Source: an uncultured Pelagibacteraceae bacterium (GTDB taxonomy: Bacteria > Pseudomonadota > Alphaproteobacteria > Pelagibacterales > Pelagibacteraceae). From it: a stretch of 40,042 bases of DNA. Positions 28,738-38,658 of this stretch are shown here, one piece after another. Position 1 is the stretch's first letter. The number at the start of each line of letters is the position of its first letter. The stretch covers positions 1 through 40,042 of the forward strand of contig CACAZG010000005.1 of the NCBI GenBank assembly GCA_902536975.1. Reading direction: 5' to 3'. A program made the position numbers and the translations under genes. Below the pieces are notes generated by a model. It ran no database searches. It was given only the letters and a program-made list of their open reading frames with translations, and had not been told where the DNA came from.

Positions 28738-29832
28738 ATGAAAACGTTAAAAATTGACGAATTATCAAAAAATTTTGGAACAACAGAAGTTTTAAGAAAA
28801 ATTAATTTAGAAATAGACGAAGGAAATTTCTTAGTACTTTTAGGTCCTTCGGGCTGTGGAAAGTCAACGTTATTAAATATTATAGCTGGTTTAGAAACAA
28901 TAAATGAGGGAAATGTTTATATAGATGATTACAATGTAAGCAAAGTAGAACCAAAAGACCGAAATATTGCAATGGTATTTCAGTCTTATGCTTTATATCC
29001 ATCCATGAATGTCAGAGAAAATATGATATTTGGCCTTAAACAAGCCAAAGTATCAAAAGAAAAAATAGAGGAACAGTTACTAAAAGTTTCAAAATTTTTG
29101 CAAGTAGATGCTTTACTAGAAAGGAAACCTTCGCAACTTTCAGGAGGTCAAAGACAACGTGTTGCTATTGGAAGAGCATTAGTAAGGGAGCCTAGAATAT
29201 TTTTATTTGATGAACCATTATCTAATTTGGATGCAAAATTAAGAGTTGAAATGAGAAGAGAGATTAAAAAACTTCATCAACAACTTAAAACAACTGTAGT
29301 TTATGTTACTCATGACCAAACTGAGGCTATGAGTTTAGGTACCAATATTGCAATAATGAATCATGGTGTAATCCAACAAAATGATACGCCAGAAAATATT
29401 TACAACAAGCCTAGCAATACATTTGTGGCGGATTTTATTGGTTCACCATCAATGAATTTGATTAAAGGTAATCTAAAACAAAGTTCAAATCAAATTTCAT
29501 TTGTTGCTAATGGCTCAAATTTTGAAATTCCAATAAATGGATATGATTTTAAAGAAAAATCTAATTTAGAAAACAAAGAAGTTTATTTTGGTATTAGACC
29601 AGAGCATATATTCTCTAAAAAATCTAATGAGGGAGATTTTGAAATTAATCTAAGAGCTGACTTAAGTGAGTATATTGGTCATGAACAAATAATGACATTT
29701 GATTATGAAAATCAAGAAGTGTTAGCTAAATTTCCTTCTACAATAAAAATTGAATTATCAAAAAATACGAAATTATATTTTGATTTAACACAAATTTCAT
29801 TATTTGATGCTAAAACTGAGGAAAGGATTTAA
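28738..29832 (+). CDS. Sugar ABC transporter ATPase (UgpC/MsmK-type)
   Basis: ORF 364 aa; GPSGCGKSTLLN Walker A, LSGGQRQRVAIGRAL signature, FLFDEPLSNLDAKLR Walker B, TOBE-like C-terminus. Confidence 0.96.
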   Translation: MKTLKIDELSKNFGTTEVLRKINLEIDEGNFLVLLGPSGCGKSTLLNIIAGLETINEGNVYIDDYNVSKVEPKDRNIAMVFQSYALYPSMNVRENMIFGLKQAKVSKEKIEEQLLKVSKFLQVDALLERKPSQLSGGQRQRVAIGRALVREPRIFLFDEPLSNLDAKLRVEMRREIKKLHQQLKTTVVYVTHDQTEAMSLGTNIAIMNHGVIQQNDTPENIYNKPSNTFVADFIGSPSMNLIKGNLKQSSNQISFVANGSNFEIPINGYDFKEKSNLENKEVYFGIRPEHIFSKKSNEGDFEINLRADLSEYIGHEQIMTFDYENQEVLAKFPSTIKIELSKNTKLYFDLTQISLFDAKTEERI

Positions 29833-30594
29833 ATGAAAGTAAAATATTTTGATCTTAAAAATAAAAGAGTTTTTATTACAGGAGGAGGATCTGGAATAGG
29901 CGCTTCTATAGTAGAGCATTTTTGTGAGCAAGAATGCGAAGTTTATTTTGTGGATATAAATATAAAAGAATCCAAAAAATTAATTGCAAATTTAAAAAAA
30001 AAAAAGATTAAAGCTCCACACTTTATTGAATGTAATCTTTTAAAAATTAAAAAATTAGAAAATATAATTAAAAAAATAATAAAATCAAAAGGGCCTATTG
30101 ATATTTTAATAAATAACGCAGCCAATGATGATAGGCATTCAACTAAACAGGTAGATGAAAAATATTGGAACAATAGAATGGATGTAAACTTAAAACATTT
30201 TTTCTTTACAATTAAAGCTGTTTTAAGAGGAATGATTCAAAAAAAAGGTGGAGCTATTATAAATTTGAGTTCAGTTTCTTGGATGTTAGGAGAAGGTGAC
30301 AAGGTTGCTTACGAAACAGCAAAATCAGCTGTTATTGGTTTAACTAGATCTTTTGCAAGAGAATTTGGTAAATACAATATTAGGTGCAACTCTGTTACTC
30401 CAGGATCAATTGCTACTGAACGCCAAATAAAGCATTGGTTAACACCTAAATATAAAAAGTTTATTCTTGATAAACAATGTTTGAAAAGGCAATTAAAACC
30501 AGCTGATGTAGCTAGTTTAGTTGTTCATCTCTCTTCTGATGTGTCCTCAGGATGCACCAAACAGAACTTTATTATAGATGCTGGTATCACCTAA
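29833..30594 (+). CDS. SDR-family oxidoreductase
   Basis: ORF 253 aa; FITGGGSGIGASI, NNAA, YETAKSA. Confidence 0.9.
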   Translation: MKVKYFDLKNKRVFITGGGSGIGASIVEHFCEQECEVYFVDINIKESKKLIANLKKKKIKAPHFIECNLLKIKKLENIIKKIIKSKGPIDILINNAANDDRHSTKQVDEKYWNNRMDVNLKHFFFTIKAVLRGMIQKKGGAIINLSSVSWMLGEGDKVAYETAKSAVIGLTRSFAREFGKYNIRCNSVTPGSIATERQIKHWLTPKYKKFILDKQCLKRQLKPADVASLVVHLSSDVSSGCTKQNFIIDAGIT

Positions 30595-30605
30595 GATATA
30601 AATTT

Positions 30606-31646
30606 GTGCCAAAGAAAGTAAAAATCTCAGTTATCGGAATTGGTTTAATGGGATTGCAGCATATTAAAGCAATCCAAAGATCTAAAAATGCTTCTCTTCA
30701 CTCAATTGTAGAAATAAAAAAAACAGGCAGTGAATTAGCGAAAAAATTAAAAGTTCCACTATATAAAAATACTAAAATACTATTAGAAAGTGATAAGCCT
30801 GATGCCGTTGTAGTTGCAACTCCAAATGTTTTACATGAAACGGATACTGTAAAATTTTTAAATTCAAAAATACCTGTTTTGTTAGAAAAACCTATTTCAG
30901 ATAATATTAAATCAGCAAAAAAAATTATAAGTAGTGCAAATAAAAACAAAACATCTTTATTAATAGGATATCATAGACGACATAATTCTATCGTTAATAA
31001 AGTAAAAAAAATAATAGAAGGTAAAAAACTTGGCAAAATTGTATCTGCAAATGTTTTATGTTGGCTTTATAAACACAAAAATTATTTTAATGAAAAATGG
31101 AGAATAAGTGATGGCGGTGGTCCATTAGGTATTAATTTAGTTCATGATATTGATATGATTTGTTATTTACTTGGCCCAGTAAAATATGTTCAGGCTTTTA
31201 AATCAAATAGTATAAGAAAATACAAGGTTGAAGATACAGCTTCCGTAAATCTATTTTTTAAGTCTGGTGCTTTATGTACTTTAAATATATCTGACACTAT
31301 TGCTTCTCCTTGGAGTTATGAGTTAACCGCTGGTGAAAATCCTGCTTATCCAATAACTGATCAATCATCTTATTTTATAGGAGGAACAAAAGGCTCTGTT
31401 CAATTTCCGAATTTAAAATATTGGTATTATCAAAAAGAAAGAAGTTGGTGGAATAGAATTCATAATAATAAAATAAATGTTCAAAAGAGCAATGAAACTT
31501 TGATTAATCAAATTGATCATTTCTCTAAAGTCGTAATAAAAAAAGAAAAACCTAAAGTGACAGGTAATGATGGTCTAAACTCTCTTATTATTTTTGATGC
31601 AATAAATAAAAGTTCAAAATCAGGAAAAAAAATAAAAATTAACTAA
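30606..31646 (+). CDS. Gfo/Idh/MocA family oxidoreductase
   Basis: ORF 30552..31646; conserved part starts VKISVIGIGLMGLQHIKAI; EKPISDN motif. The ATG at 30552 overlaps the upstream SDR out of frame, so GTG at 30606 (VPKKVKISVIG) is a likelier start. Confidence 0.85.
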   Translation: MPKKVKISVIGIGLMGLQHIKAIQRSKNASLHSIVEIKKTGSELAKKLKVPLYKNTKILLESDKPDAVVVATPNVLHETDTVKFLNSKIPVLLEKPISDNIKSAKKIISSANKNKTSLLIGYHRRHNSIVNKVKKIIEGKKLGKIVSANVLCWLYKHKNYFNEKWRISDGGGPLGINLVHDIDMICYLLGPVKYVQAFKSNSIRKYKVEDTASVNLFFKSGALCTLNISDTIASPWSYELTAGENPAYPITDQSSYFIGGTKGSVQFPNLKYWYYQKERSWWNRIHNNKINVQKSNETLINQIDHFSKVVIKKEKPKVTGNDGLNSLIIFDAINKSSKSGKKIKIN

Positions 31647-32523
31647 CTTTTTTAACTTTTTTTGATCCTTCAACTCTAATAAACATAACTCCAAAAATTA
31701 TAATACCTATAAGACCTATTATTTTACTTATATCTGCAGGTACACCAAAAATTAAAAAATTAATTATGGTTGACCATAATAACTGTGAGTATTGAAAGTT
31801 AGTTACAAAAGATAAATTTGATAATTGAATCGCATAAATAATTATAAAGTGACTTATGAAACCAAAAATACCCATTGCTACTAATCCTATCCAATAAAAA
31901 TTATTCTCAATTGGTGTCCAATTAAAAGAAATATAAATAGTAAAAATTAAAGCACCAGTAACAGCGGTATAAAAAACTGCTGAAAAAGGTTCATTGTTCC
32001 CAGAAATAAGTTTGGTAAAGAATTGATAAAGCGCCCAACATAATGGAGGAACAATTGGAAAGATTAGCTCAGGTGATAAAATTTTCATACTAGGACCTAA
32101 AGCGTAAACAATTGACCCAAAACTTAACAGCATTAAAATTATACCTTTGGGAGACAAAATATCTTTTAAAAAGTATGCCGATAATAATGAAACAATTAAT
32201 GGTGCACTAAAAAAAACCACGTATATATCAACTAAATCAAATCTTTGTAATGAATTAAACATAAAAAATGTTGCCGTCACCATCAATAAAGATCTAATAA
32301 TTTGAATTTTAAAGTTTCTAGTTAAATTTAGTTTTGGCTTAAAAAGTAAAAAATAAACACAAAGTGCAATAAAATGGAAAAAAAATCTGCCCCATACTGC
32401 TTGGGTAACAGGCATAACACTTCCTAAATATTTTGCTGTAGAGTCCATGCATACAAACAAAAAAAAACCTGAAGCAGATAGAAAAATTACTTTAAACAAG
32501 GAAGCTTTTGGATTTTTAGACAT
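31639..32523 (-). CDS. EamA/DMT family permease
   Basis: ORF 294 aa, about ten hydrophobic segments, duplicated EamA-like architecture. Confidence 0.88.
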   Translation of the reverse strand: MSKNPKASLFKVIFLSASGFFLFVCMDSTAKYLGSVMPVTQAVWGRFFFHFIALCVYFLLFKPKLNLTRNFKIQIIRSLLMVTATFFMFNSLQRFDLVDIYVVFFSAPLIVSLLSAYFLKDILSPKGIILMLLSFGSIVYALGPSMKILSPELIFPIVPPLCWALYQFFTKLISGNNEPFSAVFYTAVTGALIFTIYISFNWTPIENNFYWIGLVAMGIFGFISHFIIIYAIQLSNLSFVTNFQYSQLLWSTIINFLIFGVPADISKIIGLIGIIIFGVMFIRVEGSKKVKKVS

Positions 32524-32550
32524 GGGAGGTTTTTATCAATCAATCAAAAG

Positions 32551-34056
32551 TTACATTACAACGCCTACTTGCCAAGGATTAAATTCCTCATCACCGTAGC
32601 CATTAATTTCACTTTTTGATTTATTTCCTGAAGCGGTATTTACAACAAGATCAAATATCTTACTTCCAACTTTTTCAATATCTTCTTTTCCTTCAGCTAT
32701 TGTTCCACAATTAATATCCATATCTTCTTCCATTTTTTCATACATTGCAGAATTGGTTGACAATTTTAAACTTGGTACTGGTTTACATCCAAAGCAAGAA
32801 CCTCTACCTGTAGTAAAACATATAACATTTGCACCAGAAGCAACTTGACCTGTCACAGAAACTGGATCATACCCAGGAGAGTCCATAAAATTAAAGCCCT
32901 TATTTTTCAATGGTTCTGCATATTCCAATACATCTTCTAAAATTGATTTACCGCCCTTTGCAACAGCACCAAGAGATTTTTCTAGAATTGTAGTTAAGCC
33001 ACCTCTTTTATTTCCTGGTGCAGGATTGTTGTCCATTGTACTATTGTTTATTGAAGTATAATGCTTCCACCATTCTAATCTTTTCATAAGTTTATCTGCT
33101 GTTTCTTGGCTGTTTGCTCTATTGATTAAAAGGTGTTCTGCACCATAAATCTCAGGAGTTTCTGATAATATAGAACTTCCCCCTTTTTTTACCAACATAT
33201 CAGCTGCTACACCCAAAGCTGGATTTGCAGTTATACCTGAATATCCATCTGAGCCACCACATTGAAGAGCTAAAGTTAAATGACTAACTGACTCTGGAGT
33301 TCTTTTAATATTATTTGCTTCTGATAACAGATTTTTAATTTGAGATAAGACTTTCTCTACAATTTTTTTTGTGCCACCTTCATCCTGAATTGTTAAAAAA
33401 TGTATCCTATTATGTTTTTTGACAGACTCATCAAATAAACTTACTTGTGCGCATTCGCAACCTAAGCCAATGACAAAAACATGTGAAAAATTTGGATGAT
33501 TTTTAAAACCATCAATTGTTCTTTGAAACATTTGCATTCCTTCACTAACTGTATTCATGCCACATCCAGTAGAATGGGTAATTGGAACGATTCCATCTAA
33601 ATTAGGGTAATCATTTAAAATGTTTGAATATTTTATCTTTTCAACAATCATCTTTGTTACAGTTGCTGAACAATTAACTGTACTTACAATTCCTATATAG
33701 TTTCTTGTAGCAACTTGGCCATTTTCTCTCAAAATTCCGTTGAAAAAAGTATCTGCATTTTCATCAACAATTGTTTTTTTATTATTTACTTTAAAGGCTC
33801 TTTCAAATTCTTTGAATTCTAAATTATGCGTGTGAACATGCTCGCCTGCGCTTATATTTTTAGAAGCAAATCCTATTATTTGGTCATATTTGATTATTGG
33901 ATCACCTTTTTTTATTGGTTTTAAACAAACTTTATGTCCAAAAGGTATTGGATCAATAGTGCTAATACCCTGTCCATTAATTTTTGTTTTTTCTGGCATA
34001 ATGAATTGACTTACACCAACATTGTCATTTTTATTTAGAACAATTAGACTATTCAT
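32551..34056 (-). CDS. uxaA: UxaA-family altronate/galactarate dehydratase
   Basis: ORF 501 aa; N-terminal SAF-like domain, GCGMNTVSEGMQMFQRT, LALQCGGSDGYSGITANPALG, CFTTGRGSCFGCKPVPSLKLSTN. Confidence 0.88.
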   Translation of the reverse strand: MNSLIVLNKNDNVGVSQFIMPEKTKINGQGISTIDPIPFGHKVCLKPIKKGDPIIKYDQIIGFASKNISAGEHVHTHNLEFKEFERAFKVNNKKTIVDENADTFFNGILRENGQVATRNYIGIVSTVNCSATVTKMIVEKIKYSNILNDYPNLDGIVPITHSTGCGMNTVSEGMQMFQRTIDGFKNHPNFSHVFVIGLGCECAQVSLFDESVKKHNRIHFLTIQDEGGTKKIVEKVLSQIKNLLSEANNIKRTPESVSHLTLALQCGGSDGYSGITANPALGVAADMLVKKGGSSILSETPEIYGAEHLLINRANSQETADKLMKRLEWWKHYTSINNSTMDNNPAPGNKRGGLTTILEKSLGAVAKGGKSILEDVLEYAEPLKNKGFNFMDSPGYDPVSVTGQVASGANVICFTTGRGSCFGCKPVPSLKLSTNSAMYEKMEEDMDINCGTIAEGKEDIEKVGSKIFDLVVNTASGNKSKSEINGYGDEEFNPWQVGVVM

Positions 34057-34118
34057 TTTTTAATATAAGTTTTATAAAACATTATAAATTAATTTAATTT
34101 AAATAAAATATTTATAAT

Positions 34119-35897
34119 TTGATGAAAAAAAAGAATTTAAGAAGCAAACTATGGTTTGATGATCCTAAAGATCCAGGTATGACAGCCATGTATTTAGAAA
34201 GATATCTAAATTATGGACTTACAAGAGAAGAACTTCAATCAGGTAATCCAATAATAGGTATTGCACAGTCAGGTAGTGATTTGTCACCATGCAATAGACA
34301 TTTTTTATCTTTGAGCAAAAGAATTAAAGATGGAATTAGAAGAGCAGGTGGTATTCCGATGGAATTTCCTACTCACCCAATCCAAGAAACTGGAAAAAAG
34401 CCTACTGCAATGTTGGATCGAAATTTATCTTACTTATCATTGGTCGAAGTTCTTTACGGTTATCCAATAGATGGAGTAATACTTACAACTGGTTGTGATA
34501 AAACTACTCCGGCAGCTTTAATGGCAGCTGCTACAGTAAATATTCCTGCAATTGTTTTATCTGGTGGCCCAATGCTTGATGGAAATTATAAGGGCAAAAA
34601 AGCTGGAGCAGGAACCATTATTTGGGAGGCAAGAAGATTGCATGCTAAAGGAGAAATTAATTACGACGAATTTATGGATATGGCAGCTGCATCTTCACCA
34701 AGTCCTGGTCATTGTAATACAATGGGAACTGCTTCATCAATGAATTCAGTGGCGGAAGCGTTGGGAATGTCTTTACCTGGATGTGCTGTGATACCGGCAC
34801 CTTATCGAGAAAGAGAACAAATTTCTTTTGAGACAGGATCGAGAATTGTAAATATGGTCCATGAAGATCTTACACCCTCTAAAATAATGACAAAGAAAGC
34901 TTTTGAAAATGCAGTTGTGGTTGCTAGTGCTATAGGTGCATCAAGTAATTGTACTACTCATCTAATTGCAATTGCGAAACACATGGGTGTAAAATTTGAT
35001 TTATCTAATTGGCAAAAATTAGGTCATAAAATTCCTTTATTGGCGAACTGCCAACCTGCTGGAGAACATTTAATGGAGGGTTTTTACAGAGCAGGCGGTA
35101 TACCTGCAATCATGAAAGAATTAATGAAGCATAAAAAAATTCACCAAAACTTAATTACTGTAACAGGTAAAACAGTTGCTCAAAACTTAAGAAAAAAAAT
35201 CAATGTCGATAGAGATGTAATAAAAACTTTCAAAGATAATTTAACTGATAAGGCTGGTTTTTTAGTTATGAAAGGTAATTTCTTTTCATCAGCAATCATG
35301 AAAACTTCAGTTATTAGCAAAGAATTTAGGGAAAGATATTTGTCAAATCCTAAACATCCAAATGTCTTTAAAGGTAAAGCTGTAGTTTTTGAAGGTCCTG
35401 AAGATTATCATAAAAGAATAAATAGCAAAAAGTTAAAGATTGACGAAAATTCAATCTTAATAATAAGAGGATGTGGACCTGTTGGATACCCAGGGTCTGC
35501 TGAAGTGGTGAACATGCAACCACCAGATAGATTATTAAAAAAGGGCATAAATGCTTTACCAACCCTTGGTGACGGTAGACAGAGCGGTACCTCAGAAAGT
35601 CCATCAATACTTCATGTATCACCAGAATCTGCAGTAGGTGGAGATTTAGCAATTGTTAAGACTGGTGATAAAATGACAATAGATTTAAAAAAAAGAAGAG
35701 TAGACCTTCAAATAACAAAATTAGAATTTACAAAAAGAAGAAAAAAGAAAAAAATAAAAAAACTTACTAATCAGACTCCTTGGCAAGAAATTTCTAGATC
35801 AAATGTTGGCCAACTCGAAGATGGTGCATGTATAATTTCAAGAGATCAATATTTAGATATTACTAAAACTAAGGGTATTTTAAGAAACTCCCATTAG
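34119..35897 (+). CDS. IlvD/Edd family dehydratase (sugar-acid dehydratase-like)
   Basis: ORF 592 aa; three conserved cysteine contexts SDLSPCNRH, TTGCDKTTPA, SPGHCNTMGTASSMN; C-terminal GPVGYPGSAEVVNMQPP and LGDGRQSGTS. Confidence 0.9.
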   Translation: MMKKKNLRSKLWFDDPKDPGMTAMYLERYLNYGLTREELQSGNPIIGIAQSGSDLSPCNRHFLSLSKRIKDGIRRAGGIPMEFPTHPIQETGKKPTAMLDRNLSYLSLVEVLYGYPIDGVILTTGCDKTTPAALMAAATVNIPAIVLSGGPMLDGNYKGKKAGAGTIIWEARRLHAKGEINYDEFMDMAAASSPSPGHCNTMGTASSMNSVAEALGMSLPGCAVIPAPYREREQISFETGSRIVNMVHEDLTPSKIMTKKAFENAVVVASAIGASSNCTTHLIAIAKHMGVKFDLSNWQKLGHKIPLLANCQPAGEHLMEGFYRAGGIPAIMKELMKHKKIHQNLITVTGKTVAQNLRKKINVDRDVIKTFKDNLTDKAGFLVMKGNFFSSAIMKTSVISKEFRERYLSNPKHPNVFKGKAVVFEGPEDYHKRINSKKLKIDENSILIIRGCGPVGYPGSAEVVNMQPPDRLLKKGINALPTLGDGRQSGTSESPSILHVSPESAVGGDLAIVKTGDKMTIDLKKRRVDLQITKLEFTKRRKKKKIKKLTNQTPWQEISRSNVGQLEDGACIISRDQYLDITKTKGILRNSH

Positions 35898-36866
35898 ATG
35901 AAACCAAAAATACTAGTTTCTAGAAAAATCTCTGATGGAGCAGAGGAAATATTAAAACAAGAATTCGATGTTACTTTAAATTTGAATGACAAACCTTATC
36001 CGTATGAGGAATTAATTAAACTTGTAAATAATTATGATGGATTAATTTCAACAAGTTTTGACAAATTAGACAAGAATTTCTTTGAAAGTTTGACAGGGAG
36101 GTTAAAAGTAATTGGCCATGTTGGAGTTGGATATGATAATATAAATACTCAATCAGCTAAGGAAAAAAACATAAAAATATCGAATACACCGAATGTATTA
36201 AATGATGCTGTAGCAGAAATAACTATTCTACTAATTTTAGCATCTTCAAGAAGAATTGGAGAAGCTTACAATTTAGTAAAGACGAATACCTGGAAAGATC
36301 ACAGACCAGATATTACTAAATTAATGGTTGGTAATGAAATTACAGGAAAAACTTTAGGCATCATAGGAATGGGAAGAATTGGTCAGATTGTTGCTGATAG
36401 AGCAAGAGCTTTTAATATGAAAATAATTTACTTCAATAGAAATAAATTATCTAAAGATCTTGAAAAAGATGCTGCTTATTACTCAGATTTAAAATCAATG
36501 TTACCTAATTGTGATTATGTAAGTTTACATACTCCTGCTACTCCGGAAACAAAAAATATAATCAATTCAGAAACCTTAAAATTATTTCCAAAACATTCAG
36601 TGTTTATAAATACATCAAGAGGATCAACTGTAGATGACGATGCATTAATAGAGGCTTTGAAAAACAAAAAAATTTATGGTGCTGGACTTGATGTATTTAA
36701 TAATGAACCAAATCTAGATAAAAGATATTTAGAATTAGATAATTGTTTTGTCTTACCTCATGTTGGTAGTGCGACACATGAAACTAGATTAGCAATGAGT
36801 ATGTTAGCAGTTAATAATTTAAAGTGTTTTTTTTCAAATAAACCACTGCTTTCAGAAGTGGTTTAA
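35898..36866 (+). CDS. D-isomer-specific 2-hydroxyacid dehydrogenase (glyoxylate/hydroxypyruvate reductase-like)
   Basis: ORF 322 aa; GKTLGIIGMGRIGQIVADRARAF, NTSRGSTVDDDALIEAL, LPHVGSATHETR. Confidence 0.9.
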   Translation: MKPKILVSRKISDGAEEILKQEFDVTLNLNDKPYPYEELIKLVNNYDGLISTSFDKLDKNFFESLTGRLKVIGHVGVGYDNINTQSAKEKNIKISNTPNVLNDAVAEITILLILASSRRIGEAYNLVKTNTWKDHRPDITKLMVGNEITGKTLGIIGMGRIGQIVADRARAFNMKIIYFNRNKLSKDLEKDAAYYSDLKSMLPNCDYVSLHTPATPETKNIINSETLKLFPKHSVFINTSRGSTVDDDALIEALKNKKIYGAGLDVFNNEPNLDKRYLELDNCFVLPHVGSATHETRLAMSMLAVNNLKCFFSNKPLLSEVV

Positions 36867-36989
36867 TATTCGACTAAAGGTTGTACCATTAAAATTATAT
36901 ATATTATATATAAACAAATTCTTTCTTTTATTTGAAATCTTTTTCTCTTTGTGTTTAAATTTAGGTAATAACACAATTGAGAGGAAATA

Positions 36990-38006
36990 ATGTTAAAATT
37001 AATAACTAAACTAACAGCTGCTATTGCCGTAGTATCTATTGCTTTATTTGGTTCTGCTCACGCAAAAACTCTTAAAATAGAAACTCACTTCACAGCAAGC
37101 TCACCAAATGGTGAAGTTGCAGCTCAATTTGCTAAGAATGTAGAAAAGTTCTCTGGGGGAAGCTTAAAAGTACAAATGTTCTATTCGTCATCTGTAACAG
37201 GTAAGTCTGCTGAGGTATTTAACTCTGCACAAACTGGAATTATTGACTGTGATATGACAGGTGCTGGTTATCAAACTGGTAAAAATGCTGCATTCCAATT
37301 TGCAGGAGATGTAATGGGTGGATATGATAACCCATATCAACAATACGAATTCTTGAATTTCCCAGGAGCTCAAGAAGCTGTAGATGCACTTTATAATAAA
37401 TATGGAATGACATTAATTGGTTGGTGGATACCAGGACATGAGTCTTTAATTTCTAGCAGACCAATTCCAGATGTTGCTTCACTAAAAGACTTTAAATTTA
37501 GATCACCTCCAGGAATGGAAAGTATGATCTTTACAGCATTAGGAGCTAAACCAATCGTTATGGATTTCGGTGAAGTTCCAACTGCTTTACAAACTGGTCT
37601 AATCGATGGTGCTGACTATTCATCGTTAGCTACAAACTATGCTGGTGGACACTATGAGCAAAACAAATATGCTACATATCCAGGTTTCCACTCTATGCCA
37701 GCTGACCACTTAGCTTGTAACACTAAAGTTTGGAATAAGTTAAAGCCTCATGAACAAGGTGCGATGTTAGCTGCAATCGAAATCTGTGGTAGAACTATCA
37801 CTAGCTTGGTTGAAAGAAAAAACGCAGAAGCTGTAAAAGCTTTACAAGAAATGGGTGTTACTCTTCATGACTGGTCTAGAGAAGACAGACTTAAATTCAG
37901 ACAAGCTGCACTTGGCGCTTGGGAAGAATGGAAGAAAAAGTCTCCAGAAGCTGCTGCTCTTATAGAGATTCATAAAGCTTACATGAAAGCTAACGGTATC
38001 CTATAA
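36990..38006 (+). CDS. TRAP transporter solute-binding protein (DctP family)
   Basis: ORF 338 aa; signal peptide; LKDFKFRSPPGMESMIFTALGAKPIVMDFGEVPTALQTGLIDGAD typical of DctP. Confidence 0.94.
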   Translation: MLKLITKLTAAIAVVSIALFGSAHAKTLKIETHFTASSPNGEVAAQFAKNVEKFSGGSLKVQMFYSSSVTGKSAEVFNSAQTGIIDCDMTGAGYQTGKNAAFQFAGDVMGGYDNPYQQYEFLNFPGAQEAVDALYNKYGMTLIGWWIPGHESLISSRPIPDVASLKDFKFRSPPGMESMIFTALGAKPIVMDFGEVPTALQTGLIDGADYSSLATNYAGGHYEQNKYATYPGFHSMPADHLACNTKVWNKLKPHEQGAMLAAIEICGRTITSLVERKNAEAVKALQEMGVTLHDWSREDRLKFRQAALGAWEEWKKKSPEAAALIEIHKAYMKANGIL

Positions 38007-38028
38007 TAAAAAGCGCTTAACAAAATAT

Positions 38029-38053
38029 AGAAGGGCCTGAAATAGGCCCTTCT
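38029..38053 (+). terminator. Hairpin (terminator/attenuator-like) between dctP and dctQ
   Basis: AGAAGGGCCTgaaatAGGCCCTTCT: perfect 10-bp stem; the T run follows only after an A/T spacer (tataaaatttttttt), so termination strength is uncertain. Confidence 0.75.
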
Positions 38054-38066
38054 TATAAAATTTTTT

Positions 38067-38657
38067 TTGCCTATGAGTGATAAAGAATTACAAGACAAGC
38101 AATTACAAGAGCAAAATGAAAAAGTTGCAAGTAAAGACGATTTTCCAATAAATTGGATTGATAGAATTTCATTATTTTTAAGCCACACAATTAAGTATTT
38201 AATCCCTGTTATAGTAATCGTAATGATGTATGAAATTTTTATGAGGTACGTGCTATTTAAACCAACATTATGGGCTAATGAATTATGTTTATGGTTAGCT
38301 GGTGTTTGTTATTTAGTTGGTGGAATATATGCAACAAGGCTTAGAAGTCATATCAGAATTGTCTTATTATATGACTATGTAAGTAGGCCAACTCAGCGTA
38401 TTTTTGATCTAATTAGTACTGTAATTATTGTCACTTTTGCAGCTGCCGTAATTTATGGAGGAATGGAGGATGCATATAGATCATTTATAAATTGGGAGAG
38501 ATTTGCAACTTATTGGGATCCACCAATTCCTGCAACTATGAAGCCACTCACGCTTATTTGTATATTTCTTATAGCACTACAATCAATAAATAACTTAATT
38601 ATTGACTGGAAAAATCCTAAAGAAAAACAGTACCAACCTGCCAAAGATTTAAAATAA
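38067..38657 (+). CDS. TRAP transporter small permease (DctQ family)
   Basis: ORF 196 aa; four TM segments, MRYVLFKPTLWANELCLWLAG motif. Confidence 0.92.
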   Translation: MPMSDKELQDKQLQEQNEKVASKDDFPINWIDRISLFLSHTIKYLIPVIVIVMMYEIFMRYVLFKPTLWANELCLWLAGVCYLVGGIYATRLRSHIRIVLLYDYVSRPTQRIFDLISTVIIVTFAAAVIYGGMEDAYRSFINWERFATYWDPPIPATMKPLTLICIFLIALQSINNLIIDWKNPKEKQYQPAKDLK

Positions 38658-38658
38658 A

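Noticed and set aside
30552-30606. N-terminal extension of the Gfo/Idh ORF (MHQTELYYRCWYHLRYKF)
   Set aside because: It overlaps the end of the SDR gene out of frame and precedes the conserved VKISVIG start, so it is probably not translated.
35368-35652. Antisense 94-aa ORF within the IlvD/Edd gene
   Set aside because: Complement of a conserved catalytic region; composition typical of a shadow ORF.
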